From positions 562,018 to 626,017 of the forward strand of contig NZ_JAFG01000005.1 of NCBI RefSeq assembly GCF_000519305.1: a DNA stretch of 64,000 bases. Direction: 5' to 3'. Positions 46,441 through 54,502 of the stretch are shown here, piece after piece. This stretch comes from Mesorhizobium ciceri WSM4083. Lineage in GTDB: Bacteria > Pseudomonadota > Alphaproteobacteria > Rhizobiales > Rhizobiaceae. The notes under the pieces are model-generated. The model saw only the letters and a list, made by a program, of their open reading frames with translations. It made no database searches and was not told where the DNA came from. Within the stretch, counting starts at the first letter, position 1, and every line of letters begins with the position of its first letter. The position numbers and the translations under genes are program-made.

Positions 46441-46926
46441 TCAAAGCGTTTTGGCGAGTTCTTCGAGCTGGTCGGCGCACTGTCCCCAACCCTCGTGGAA
46501 ACCCATCTTCTCATGCTGTTCGCGGTCGGCGACGCTCCAGTGCCTGACCCGAGCGATGTAGCGGGTCTTGCCGTTGCCCTCGTCCTCGAAGGTCAGCGCG
46601 ACGGTCATGAACGGCTTTTCCGAAGGCTGCCAAGCCTGGGTGTAGGCGTCGGTGAAGACGATCTTCCTGCCGGGGACGACTTCGAGGAAGACACCCGGGT
46701 TGGGGAATTCGTTGCCATCGGGCCCCGCCATGACGACAAGGCTCGAGCCGCCGGCGCGCACATCCATCTCGGCGCGCGGCGTCGTCCATGGCTTTGGCGC
46801 GAACCACTGCGTCACCAGGTTCGGGTCGGTCCAGCAGCGATAGACGTTTTCGCGCGGCGCATCGATGATGCGGGCGAGAACCAGTTCACGGTCGTTGGTG
46901 GGGGCGATGTCGAGCTTGATGGTCAT
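46441..46926 (-). CDS. SRPBCC (AHSA1-like) domain protein
   Basis: A 161-residue protein of the AHSA1/START-like fold: ELVLARIIDAPRENVYRCWTDPNLVTQWFAPKPWTTP, PGRKIVFTDAYTQAW, and HEGWGQCADQLEELAKTL at the end, as in activator-of-Hsp90-like bacterial proteins. Many act in small-molecule binding or as partners of ArsR regulators, but no regulator gene is next to it. The ATG at 46926 is chosen because homology begins there; the ORF frame extends upstream to 47163. Confidence 0.87.
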   Translation of the reverse strand: MTIKLDIAPTNDRELVLARIIDAPRENVYRCWTDPNLVTQWFAPKPWTTPRAEMDVRAGGSSLVVMAGPDGNEFPNPGVFLEVVPGRKIVFTDAYTQAWQPSEKPFMTVALTFEDEGNGKTRYIARVRHWSVADREQHEKMGFHEGWGQCADQLEELAKTL

Positions 46927-47053
46927 GATGGCGTCCTGCGTTTGATCTGGCTTCCGTCCCAAGGACGAGCCGATGAACCGCAAACCGACATCGCCCGCGA
47001 AAATTTTGCGATGAGTCCCTGCTCCGCGTCGGTCCGCGGGGAACGAGGACGTT

Positions 47054-47302
47054 TTAGTGGCGCTTGGCTTGCACCAGATAGGCCTCGATCTCGGTCTCGC
47101 CGAGCCATTTTGCCGCCTCGAGCCGATGCAAACCTTCGACGAGGATGTGGCGCTTGCCGTCATGGCGAACCTGGATCGGCGTCTTCATGCCGTTTTCCAG
47201 AATGTCCTCGGCCAGATGGCGGACGGTCTCGGGATGCAGCGTCTTTTTGCGCGCCGTCGGCACGTAGATCTCGTCGACCTTGACCTTTTGCACTCTGAGC
47301 AT
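47054..47302 (-). CDS. Small ParB/sulfiredoxin-fold protein
   Basis: An 82-residue single-domain protein of the ParB N-terminal (ParB/Srx) fold: VKVDEIYVPTARKKTLHPETVRHLAEDILENGMKTPIQVR, then HILVEGLHRLEAAKWLG, which holds the GxHR-type nucleotide motif (here EGLHR). There is no helix-turn-helix or dimer domain, so it is not a chromosome-partitioning ParB. Start ATG 47302 (or 47314); a longer frame to 47401 has no matching extension. Divergent from the DMF-like operon by about 150 bp. Confidence 0.72.
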   Translation of the reverse strand: MLRVQKVKVDEIYVPTARKKTLHPETVRHLAEDILENGMKTPIQVRHDGKRHILVEGLHRLEAAKWLGETEIEAYLVQAKRH

Positions 47303-47456
47303 GCCGACCCCCATGGCGGAAACGCCGCCTCCCCTGAGATAGGCCGTTTGATGGAGGCGGCCAAGGGCGCGGCTAACGAATGCTGGTCCGATCGTTTCCA
47401 TTTGACGCAGCGACGGCAGATCGCCGAAATGGCGGCCTTCGACCTTTCAGGTGTTC

Positions 47457-49100
47457 ATGACCCATCTGCCGACCGAATTCCCCGATTTCGGACTGACGCC
47501 GGAGCAGCGCCGGCACGCGGTGCGTGGCCACTATCACGAATGGCCTGGGATGGACGGCGAGCGCGGCGAGATCTGGTGCTACAGCGACCGGTTTTCCTAT
47601 CGCGCCGGCGAGACGGTCGCGTTGCATGTCAGTTCGACAGCTCCGACGTTCGGCATGACAATCACCCGGGATGGCGGCAGTGAAACCAAAGTATTCGAGA
47701 CATCGGGCATAGCGGCGCGCTGGCAGGAAAGTCCGGACCAATGTTCGGCTGAAGGCTGCGGCTGGGACGCTTCGCTCGAATTCCGTGTCGAGAACGACTG
47801 GCCGTCCGGCGCCTATCGTGTCACGCTGACCGCCGACGGCCGTGACGGCAAGCCGATCCAATGCCACCATATTTTCATCGTCAGCCCGCAGCCAGGCAAA
47901 AAGCCCGGCCGCTTGCTGCAGGTGGCGGCGACGGGCACTTGGCTCGCCTACAACACCTGGGGCGGTTCCAACCACTACCAGGGCATTACCGGGCCGGACC
48001 GCAACCAATATTCGCCCATCGTCTCGACGCAGCGCCCCTGGTGTCGCGGCTTCGTCGTGCTGCCGAAAGATGCGCCGCGCGTGCCGCTGGAAGTCGCCGT
48101 GCCGCCGAAGACGGTGCCGCGTTATCCGCATATGGAATGGGCGCTCGCGTCAGGCCATTCGAAGAAATACGCCTCGTCGGGCTGGGCCAGCTATGACAGC
48201 CATTTCTTCCGCTTCGCCGAACAGGCCGGCTATGGCGTCGATCTCATCAGCCAGAATGATCTGCATTTTTCGCCCGAAATTCTCGACGGCTACGACTGCG
48301 CCGTCTTCGTCGGCCATGACGAATACTGGACCTGGGAAATGCGCGATGCGGTCGACGCCTATGTCGAGCGCGGTGGTCATGCGGCACGCTTTGCCGGCAA
48401 TTTCATGTGGCAGACGCGGCTGGAAGACGAGGGCCGCCGGCAGGTCTGCTACAAATATCGCTCGCGTGCCGAAGACCCGGCCTATCTCCCAGGCGGCGAC
48501 GTCACCCGCGCCACCAATTCCTGGGAGGCGCCGGAAATCGGCCGGCCGGGTTCGGCGACCTTCGGGCTCAATGCGACGCGCGGTGTCTATACCGGTTGGG
48601 GCGGCTGCGCGCCGCGCGGCGTGCGTGGTTTCCCGGTCTACCGGCCCGAGCATTGGGCCTTTGCCGGCACCGGCATCTACTATGGCGACCTGCTGGGCGC
48701 CGACAGCCATGTCTATGGCTATGAGGTCGACGGGCTCGAGTTCGAAATACGCGGCGGCCTGCCCTACCCGACCGCCACAAGCGGGGCACCAGACGGGCTG
48801 CAGGTTCTCGCCGTCGGCATGGCATCTCAGGTCGAGGAAAGCGCCGATATCCCGATCGAGGACCAGTTCCTCACCGACGAGGATGGCCGCTTCACCGCCG
48901 AAACACTGTTCGGCGAGGCGAGCGACGCCAATCTGGAAAAGGTCAAACGCGGCAACGGCATGATCGTCAATTTCCCGCGCGGCAAGGGCGAGGTGTTCCA
49001 TGCCGGAAGCTGCGAATGGGTCGCCGGCCTGCTAAGACAAGACCCGATGGTCGAACGCGTTACCTGCAATGTCCTCGATCGTTACCTCGGAAAGCCCTGA
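47457..49100 (+). CDS. N,N-dimethylformamidase large-subunit-like protein
   Basis: A 547-residue protein of the N,N-dimethylformamidase beta/large subunit family. After an N-terminal beta-sandwich (residues 1-140, with WCYSDRFSYRAGETVALHV) comes a large domain with LAYNTWGGSNHY, VFVGHDEYWTWEMRDAVDAYVERGGH, FAGNFMWQTRLE and VFHAGSCEWV. DMFase is a mononuclear-iron amidohydrolase that frees dimethylamine and formate. Only the large subunit is here; the small subunit is absent. Substrate therefore unknown. The next gene starts one base later, and the whole run to 53167 seems to form an operon. Confidence 0.8.
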   Translation: MTHLPTEFPDFGLTPEQRRHAVRGHYHEWPGMDGERGEIWCYSDRFSYRAGETVALHVSSTAPTFGMTITRDGGSETKVFETSGIAARWQESPDQCSAEGCGWDASLEFRVENDWPSGAYRVTLTADGRDGKPIQCHHIFIVSPQPGKKPGRLLQVAATGTWLAYNTWGGSNHYQGITGPDRNQYSPIVSTQRPWCRGFVVLPKDAPRVPLEVAVPPKTVPRYPHMEWALASGHSKKYASSGWASYDSHFFRFAEQAGYGVDLISQNDLHFSPEILDGYDCAVFVGHDEYWTWEMRDAVDAYVERGGHAARFAGNFMWQTRLEDEGRRQVCYKYRSRAEDPAYLPGGDVTRATNSWEAPEIGRPGSATFGLNATRGVYTGWGGCAPRGVRGFPVYRPEHWAFAGTGIYYGDLLGADSHVYGYEVDGLEFEIRGGLPYPTATSGAPDGLQVLAVGMASQVEESADIPIEDQFLTDEDGRFTAETLFGEASDANLEKVKRGNGMIVNFPRGKGEVFHAGSCEWVAGLLRQDPMVERVTCNVLDRYLGKP

Positions 49101-49101
49101 C

Positions 49102-50481
49102 ATGTCGAAAGTCCAGACCGCCACGCAAGACACCGATGCCCGGCGAGAGTCGCATCTGTTCTATCTGTCCAGCCTGCGCCGGCCGCTGATCGACCGTGCC
49201 GAAGGCATCTATATGTGGACGCAGGACGGCCGCCGCTTCATCGACGGCTCGAGCGGCCCGATGGTTGCCAATATCGGCCATTCCAACCGCAACGTGCTCG
49301 ATGCCATGAAGCGGCAGATGGACCGCGCCACCTTCGCCTATCGGCTGCATTTCGAGAACGAGCCGGCGGAGGAGCTTGCGCGGGAGCTCGCCGGCAAGCT
49401 GCCGGAAGGCATGGATCGCATCTTCTTCGTCTCGGGCGGCTCGGAAGCGACGGAATCCTGTATCAAGCTGGCGCGGCAATGGGCCGTCGCCACCGGACAG
49501 GGCAGCCGCTGGAAGGTTATCACGCGCTTCCCTTCCTATCATGGCGGTACGCTGGGTTCGCTCTCGATCACCGGCGACGATGCGCTGGCCGAAACGTTCG
49601 AGCCGATGATGCGGGTGATGCCGACCGTGCCGGCGCCGAATGCCTGGCGCGACCGCGACAACCTTTCGATGGAACAGCGCGGCATCCGCTATGCCGACAT
49701 GCTGGAGGAGAAGATTCTCGCGGAAGGTCCAGACAGCGTGGTTGCCTTCATCATGGAGCCTATCGGCGGTGCGGCGACCGCGGCGCTGGTGGCACCGGAC
49801 AGCTATTACCCACGCATCCGCGAGATCTGCGACCGCTACGGCATCCTGCTCATCCATGACGAAGTGATGAGCGGGGCCGGCCGCAGCGGCAAATTCCTCG
49901 GCGGCGACCATTGGAACTGCAAGCCCGACATCGTCGCGCTGTCGAAGGGGCTGGGTTCGGGCTATGCGCCGCTTGGCGCGCTCGCCGCCCCGATGCGGCT
50001 GGTGCAGCCGCTGCTTGACTCCGGCGGCTTCCAGCACGGCCACACCTATGCCGGCAATCCGCTGGCCTGCGCCGCCGGACTTGCTGTGCTCGGTGAAATG
50101 GACCGGCTCGACCTGATCGCCAATGCGGCTGCCATGGGTGATGTGCTGATGGACGGGCTGAAGGGGCTGGCGAAGCGGTTTCCGTTCATCGCCGACGTGC
50201 GTGGCAAGGGCCTGCTCACCGGCGCCCAGATGGTTGCCGATCCAGAGACGCTGAGGCCGATCGACCAGACCAAGAAAGCCACGCAGCGGCTGCTCGACCT
50301 CGCCTATGAGCGCGGGCTGATCATCTATGGCCGCAGGGTCAAGGGCGGCGTCGACGGCGACAATTTCATGGTCGCGCCGCCGATGATCGTCACCAGCGAA
50401 CAGGTCGGCGAGATCGTTTCCATCATCGGCGACTCGCTGGAGTTGCTGGCTGCCGAACTCGACCTGCCGGTCGAAGGCTGA
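49102..50481 (+). CDS. Class III PLP-dependent aminotransferase (omega-aminotransferase)
   Basis: A 459-residue fold-type I aminotransferase. PLP contacts: SGGSEAT at 111-117, SYHGG at 145-149, the Asp of HDEVMSGAGRSGK (Asp253), and the Schiff-base lysine Lys282 in ALSKGLGSGYAPLGA. It belongs to the omega-amino acid/amine subgroup. It stands between a DMF-amidase-like gene and a beta-keto acid cleavage enzyme gene, so it probably turns an amine or beta-amino acid into the keto acid that the next enzyme cuts. The ATG at 49102 follows the previous stop by one base. Confidence 0.9.
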   Translation: MSKVQTATQDTDARRESHLFYLSSLRRPLIDRAEGIYMWTQDGRRFIDGSSGPMVANIGHSNRNVLDAMKRQMDRATFAYRLHFENEPAEELARELAGKLPEGMDRIFFVSGGSEATESCIKLARQWAVATGQGSRWKVITRFPSYHGGTLGSLSITGDDALAETFEPMMRVMPTVPAPNAWRDRDNLSMEQRGIRYADMLEEKILAEGPDSVVAFIMEPIGGAATAALVAPDSYYPRIREICDRYGILLIHDEVMSGAGRSGKFLGGDHWNCKPDIVALSKGLGSGYAPLGALAAPMRLVQPLLDSGGFQHGHTYAGNPLACAAGLAVLGEMDRLDLIANAAAMGDVLMDGLKGLAKRFPFIADVRGKGLLTGAQMVADPETLRPIDQTKKATQRLLDLAYERGLIIYGRRVKGGVDGDNFMVAPPMIVTSEQVGEIVSIIGDSLELLAAELDLPVEG

Positions 50482-50491
50482 GGCGACAAAG

Positions 50492-51421
50492 ATGGCGCCT
50501 AGAAAAGTCATCATCACCTGCGCCGTCACCGGCTCGGTGCACACGCCGTCAATGTCGCCCTATCTGCCGGTGACGCCGGACCAGATTGCCACTGAGGCGA
50601 TCGCCGCTGCGGAAGCCGGCGCCTCGATCCTGCATCTGCACGCCCGCGACCCGAGGGATGGCCGCCCGACCGCCGATCCGGACGTCTACATGCAGTTCCT
50701 GCCGCGCATCAAGCAGGCGACCGATGCGGTGATCAACATCACCACAGGCGGCTCGTCGCTGATGACGCTCGATCAGCGGCTGGCAGCCCCTTTGCGGGCC
50801 GAGCCCGAAATGTGCTCGCTCAACATGGGTTCGATGAATTTCGCGCTGTTTCCGATGCTCGACAAGCCGAGGGAGTGGCAGCATGAGTGGGAACCCAAAC
50901 TGCTCGAAGCCACCCGCGACACCATCTTCAAGAACACCTTTGCCGATATGGAAGGGGTGCTGGAGAGGCTGGGCAAGGGCTGCGGCACGCGCTTCGAATT
51001 CGAATGCTACGATGTCGGCCATCTCTATTCGCTGGCGCATTTCCGCGACCGCGGGCTGGTGTCGGGGCCGCTGTTCATCCAGTTCGTGCTGGGCATTCTG
51101 GGCGGCATCGGCGCCGACCCGGACAATCTCGTCCACATGAAGCGGATCGCCGACAAATTGTTCGGCGACAGCTATCAGTTCTCGGTGCTGGCCGCCGGCC
51201 GTCAGCAGATGCCGCTGATCTCGATCGCGGCGGCAATGGGCGGCAATGTCCGTGTCGGGCTGGAAGACAGTCTCTATGACGGCCGCCAGCTGGCGAAATC
51301 CAATGCCGATCAGGTGCGCCGCATCCGTGGCATTCTCGACGGGCTGTCGCTGGAGGTTGCAACGCCAACCGAAGCACGCGACATGCTGGCGCTCAAGGGC
51401 GGGGACCGGGTGGCGTTTTGA
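50492..51421 (+). CDS. Beta-keto acid cleavage enzyme (BKACE, DUF849)
   Basis: A 309-residue TIM-barrel protein of the BKACE family. ILHLHARDP supplies the zinc ligands His48 and His50 (as His46/His48 of the model enzyme Kce), and AGRQQMPLISIAAAMGGNVRVGLEDSLY gives the later zinc-ligand Glu. BKACE enzymes join a beta-keto acid with acetyl-CoA to yield acetoacetate and a new CoA ester. Its acid specificity is set by the pocket and cannot be read here. It follows the aminotransferase by 10 bp. Confidence 0.92.
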   Translation: MAPRKVIITCAVTGSVHTPSMSPYLPVTPDQIATEAIAAAEAGASILHLHARDPRDGRPTADPDVYMQFLPRIKQATDAVINITTGGSSLMTLDQRLAAPLRAEPEMCSLNMGSMNFALFPMLDKPREWQHEWEPKLLEATRDTIFKNTFADMEGVLERLGKGCGTRFEFECYDVGHLYSLAHFRDRGLVSGPLFIQFVLGILGGIGADPDNLVHMKRIADKLFGDSYQFSVLAAGRQQMPLISIAAAMGGNVRVGLEDSLYDGRQLAKSNADQVRRIRGILDGLSLEVATPTEARDMLALKGGDRVAF

Positions 51422-51455
51422 GAATCACTGAGATGATTGCGTCCAGTTCCGCCCA

Positions 51456-51601
51456 CCTCTGTCCTGCCGGACATCTCCCCCTCAAGGGGGGAGATTGGCA
51501 GTTTCGATCTTGCAGCCCATCTTCCAACTTCGGCGATTGGCGAAACCAATGGCGACGTCCGATCTCCCCCCTTGAGGGGGAGATGTCCGGCAGGACAGAG
51601 G
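51456..51601. repeat. Palindromic intergenic element, copy 1
   Basis: Perfect 40-nt inverted repeats (51456-51495 and 51562-51601) flank a 66-nt middle. Each arm is itself a near-palindrome (ATCTCCCCCTCAAGGGGGGA). A second copy is at 59382-59537 in inverse orientation, and their middles also align when one is inverted (shared TTCGAT and GATTGGCGAAA). It is a rhizobial intergenic mosaic-type (RIME-like) element, inserted between the BKACE and GNAT genes. Confidence 0.85.
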
Positions 51602-51626
51602 GGGGTGCCTTGGCGCCAAGCCTCCA

Positions 51627-52142
51627 ATGATTGTCCCCTCGTCGCAAATCCTTCTTCGCCCCGGCCGGATCGAAGACGTCGAAACCATCCACGCGGCGAT
51701 CCTGAAGCTCGGCACGCATATCGGTGCGCCGGAGGAAATCAACTCCACACCCGACGATCTCAGAACGTACGGCTTTGGCGAAAAACCCGCCTTTTCGACC
51801 CTGATCGCCGAGGTCGGCGGCGAATTTGCCGGGCTTTGCCTGCATTTTCCGATCTTTTCAACCTGGATGGGGCGGCCTGGAGTCTATGTGCAGGACCTCT
51901 ATGTCGAGGATCGGTTTCGCGGCCGCAAAATCGGCGAGCGCTTGTTGCGGCATGTTGCGGCGCAGTGCCGGAAAGAAGGCGGCGTGTATCTCCGGCTATC
52001 CGTCGACACCGACAATGAAGGTGCCAAGGCCTTCTACGAAAGGCTGGGCATCGCCTGGTCGAGCTATGAGCAGACCCAAAAAATCATCGGCGAGGCCTTC
52101 TTTGCCTTCGCCGACGCGCCGGAAAACGGGGATCACAAATGA
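51627..52142 (+). CDS. GNAT-family N-acetyltransferase
   Basis: A 171-residue GNAT protein. The acetyl-CoA motif A appears as VQDLYVEDRFRGRKIGERLLRHVAAQC, with motif B LRLSVDTDNEGAKAFYERLGI. It resembles the diamine/small-amine group of GNAT enzymes by place and size, but the substrate is not determined. Its stop overlaps the next start (ATGA), linking it to the deacetylase-like protein. A RIME-like element separates it from BKACE. Confidence 0.87.
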   Translation: MIVPSSQILLRPGRIEDVETIHAAILKLGTHIGAPEEINSTPDDLRTYGFGEKPAFSTLIAEVGGEFAGLCLHFPIFSTWMGRPGVYVQDLYVEDRFRGRKIGERLLRHVAAQCRKEGGVYLRLSVDTDNEGAKAFYERLGIAWSSYEQTQKIIGEAFFAFADAPENGDHK

Positions 52143-53167
52143 AAGCCTTCTATGCCGAGGAACAAAAGCGTCACGACCCCAAGGCCTTTCTTTCGAGCGG
52201 TGCGGCACAGCCCAATCCGGAAAAGCCGGAACGCGTCGAGAGATTGTTAGCCGGCGCATTATCTGCGGGTTGCATGATCGAGCGGCCTCGCAATCATGGG
52301 CTCGGTCCGGTCGCGGCGGTGCACACCCCCGAATATCTGGATTTCCTCGAGCATATCTACACGCGCTGGCAGCGCATCGACGGCGCGTCGGCCGAAGTGA
52401 TCCCCAACATCCATCCGATCGCGCGCAACGGCTCCTACCCGGCCTCGGCAGTAGGCCAGGCCGGCTACCACATGGCCGATACTGCCTGCCCGATTTCGGG
52501 CGAGACATGGCAGAGCGCGCTATGGAGCGCCTGGAGCGCGGTCGATGCGGCCGAGGCGATTATGTCAGGCGCGCCGGCCGCCTATGCGCTGTGCCGCCCG
52601 CCCGGCCACCATGCCTTTGCCGATGTCGCCGGCGGCTTCTGCTTCATCAACAACTCGGCCGTCGCCGCGCAGGTCTTGCTCAAACAGGCCGCACGGGTGG
52701 CGATCCTCGATGTCGACCTGCATCACGGCAACGGCACGCAAGGCATCTTCTATGCACGGCCGGATGTGCTGACCGTCTCGCTGCATGCCGATCCGGTGCG
52801 CTTCTATCCGTTCTTCTGGGGCCATGCCGACGAGCGCGGCGAAGGGCCCGGCCTCGGCTACAATTTCAACCTGCCCTTACCGCGCAAATCCGCCGACGCG
52901 GCGTTTCTCGAGGCGCTCGAGGCGGCGTTCCAGCGCATCCGTGCCTTTTCGCCGGACACGCTGGTCGTGGCGCTCGGCCTCGACGCGTTCGAGGGCGATC
53001 CGTTCGGCGGACTTTCGGTGACGACGCAGGGCTTCTCGCGCGTCGGCGAGGCCATCGCCAAGCTCGGCCTGCCGACGGTCATCGTCCAGGAGGGCGGCTA
53101 CCTCTGCGACGAACTCGGCGACAATCTCACTGCGTTCCTCACCGGCTTCGGCGGCAAGACGCGGTGA
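52139..53167 (+). CDS. Acetylpolyamine amidohydrolase / class II histone-deacetylase-like
   Basis: A 342-residue arginase-deacetylase-fold enzyme with all catalytic parts: RPPGHHAF with His157-His158, the zinc site DVDLHHGNGT (Asp193, His195), and LGLDAFEGDPFGG for the third ligand. The length and GGFCFINN-type motifs follow Mycoplana acetylpolyamine amidohydrolase closely. It would take acetyl from an amine. Coupled to the GNAT gene by ATGA, so a matched acetylase-deacetylase pair is encoded in one operon. Confidence 0.9.
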   Translation: MKAFYAEEQKRHDPKAFLSSGAAQPNPEKPERVERLLAGALSAGCMIERPRNHGLGPVAAVHTPEYLDFLEHIYTRWQRIDGASAEVIPNIHPIARNGSYPASAVGQAGYHMADTACPISGETWQSALWSAWSAVDAAEAIMSGAPAAYALCRPPGHHAFADVAGGFCFINNSAVAAQVLLKQAARVAILDVDLHHGNGTQGIFYARPDVLTVSLHADPVRFYPFFWGHADERGEGPGLGYNFNLPLPRKSADAAFLEALEAAFQRIRAFSPDTLVVALGLDAFEGDPFGGLSVTTQGFSRVGEAIAKLGLPTVIVQEGGYLCDELGDNLTAFLTGFGGKTR

Positions 53168-53185
53168 TGTCGTTCTGACGGAGTG

Positions 53186-54451
53186 TCAGGACCGCTGCTG
53201 TCTGAGCATGGCGATGACCCGATGAGCGCTCTCCAGCGTCTCGTCGATTTCGGCTGTGGTGTTGTAGTGGGCGATGCCGATGCGCACGACGCCTTGCTCG
53301 GCCGGAATGCCGAGTTGGTGGACGATCTCCCAGGCATAGTTGTGGCCGGACCACAGGAAGATGTTTTCGGCGTTCATCTGTCGCACGATCGTCTCGGGCA
53401 CGATGCCGTCGACGGTGAAGGACACAGTCGGCACGCGATCACCAAGCCGCTTCGGATCGGTGATGCCATGGATGGTCAAGCCCTCGATATCAGACAGGCC
53501 GTCGATCAGCCGTTGCGCCAGCGGGTTTTCATAGGCGATCGAAACCGCAAACGCCTTGGCAATCTTCTGCCTTCTTGAACCGCCCTCGCCCGCCGCCGCG
53601 CCAAGGTCGGCAAAGTAGTCGACCGCGGCGGTGAGACCGGCCATCAGCTCGATCTGCGGCGTGCCCAGTTCGAACCGCTCCGGCAGGCCATTCGATGAGC
53701 AGCGGCATTTGTAGGGTGTCAGACCATCGATGACATCGCGCCGGCCCCACAAAATACCCATATGCGGGCCGAAGAATTTGTAGGCCGAGCAGATCAGGAA
53801 ATCGCAGCCGAGCTCCTGCACGTCGATCAGGCCATGCGGCGCGAACTGCACGGCGTCGACATAGACCAGCGCGCCGGCATTGCTGGCTATCGCGGTCAGC
53901 GCCTTCACCCGGTTGATCGAGCCGGTCAGGTTGCTGGCGTAGTTCAACGCGACCAGCCGTGTCTTCTCTGTAAGCAGACCAGCCAGCGTTGCCTCCTCGA
54001 CCTGCCAGCTCTTTTCATCGAACGGCAGCCAGCGCACGACGAGGCCGAGATCCTCGGCCAGCTGCAGCCAGGGCGATACGTTGCCCTCATGGTCCATGCG
54101 GGTGAGGATGATCTCGTCGCCGGGCTGCATCGTGCGGCCGAGCGTGCGCGACATGTGATAGGTCAGCGTCGTCATATTGGCGCCGATGATGATTTCCTCG
54201 GGGCTCGCGGCGCCAAGGAAATCGGCCATGGCCTGGTGAGCTTCATCAACGACCTGCTGTGCGGCAATCGTCGTTTCGAAATAGCCGCCAAGGTTGGCAT
54301 TGGTGGTCAAAAGGCAGCGCGACACGGCGTCCGCGACGGCTTGCGGCACCTGCGTGCCAGCCGGATTGTCGAGATAGATGCGGCGCCGGCCCTTGTCGGT
54401 CAGGAAGAGAGCCGGAAATTTCTCACGCACTGCCTCGACTGGAAAATTCAT
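53186..54451 (-). CDS. Cysteine desulfurase-like class V aminotransferase
   Basis: A 421-residue PLP enzyme of the class V fold. It opens with RKFPALFLTDKGRRRIYLDNPAGTQVPQAV-type sequence, has TLTYHMSRTLGR, YVDAVQFAPHG (PLP Asp/Gln) and the lysine in LICSAYKFFGPHMG. It falls in the cysteine-desulfurase-like subfamily without the full mobile-loop Cys motif I would expect, so true desulfurase activity is doubtful. Convergent with the deacetylase gene by 18 bp. Confidence 0.85.
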   Translation of the reverse strand: MNFPVEAVREKFPALFLTDKGRRRIYLDNPAGTQVPQAVADAVSRCLLTTNANLGGYFETTIAAQQVVDEAHQAMADFLGAASPEEIIIGANMTTLTYHMSRTLGRTMQPGDEIILTRMDHEGNVSPWLQLAEDLGLVVRWLPFDEKSWQVEEATLAGLLTEKTRLVALNYASNLTGSINRVKALTAIASNAGALVYVDAVQFAPHGLIDVQELGCDFLICSAYKFFGPHMGILWGRRDVIDGLTPYKCRCSSNGLPERFELGTPQIELMAGLTAAVDYFADLGAAAGEGGSRRQKIAKAFAVSIAYENPLAQRLIDGLSDIEGLTIHGITDPKRLGDRVPTVSFTVDGIVPETIVRQMNAENIFLWSGHNYAWEIVHQLGIPAEQGVVRIGIAHYNTTAEIDETLESAHRVIAMLRQQRS

Positions 54452-54502
54452 TGCTGCCCGCTCCCATTGTACTCATTCAGTATTCACAGACTGACGACCC
54501 GT

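Noticed and set aside
47054..47302. Chromosome or plasmid partition gene parB
   Set aside because: Too short, lacks the helix-turn-helix and C-terminal domains, and no parA or parS is near.
49060..50544. 494-codon minus-strand frame opposite the aminotransferase
   Set aside because: Antisense of a well conserved PLP enzyme; composition rich in Arg, His and Asp without motifs.
51456..51601. CRISPR-like repeats in the palindromic elements
   Set aside because: Only one inverted pair per locus, no regular spacers and no cas genes; these are intergenic palindromes.
51826..53178. 450-codon plus-strand frame over the GNAT and deacetylase genes
   Set aside because: Frame-shifted shadow; the two real genes in the other frame have complete catalytic motifs and an ATGA overlap.
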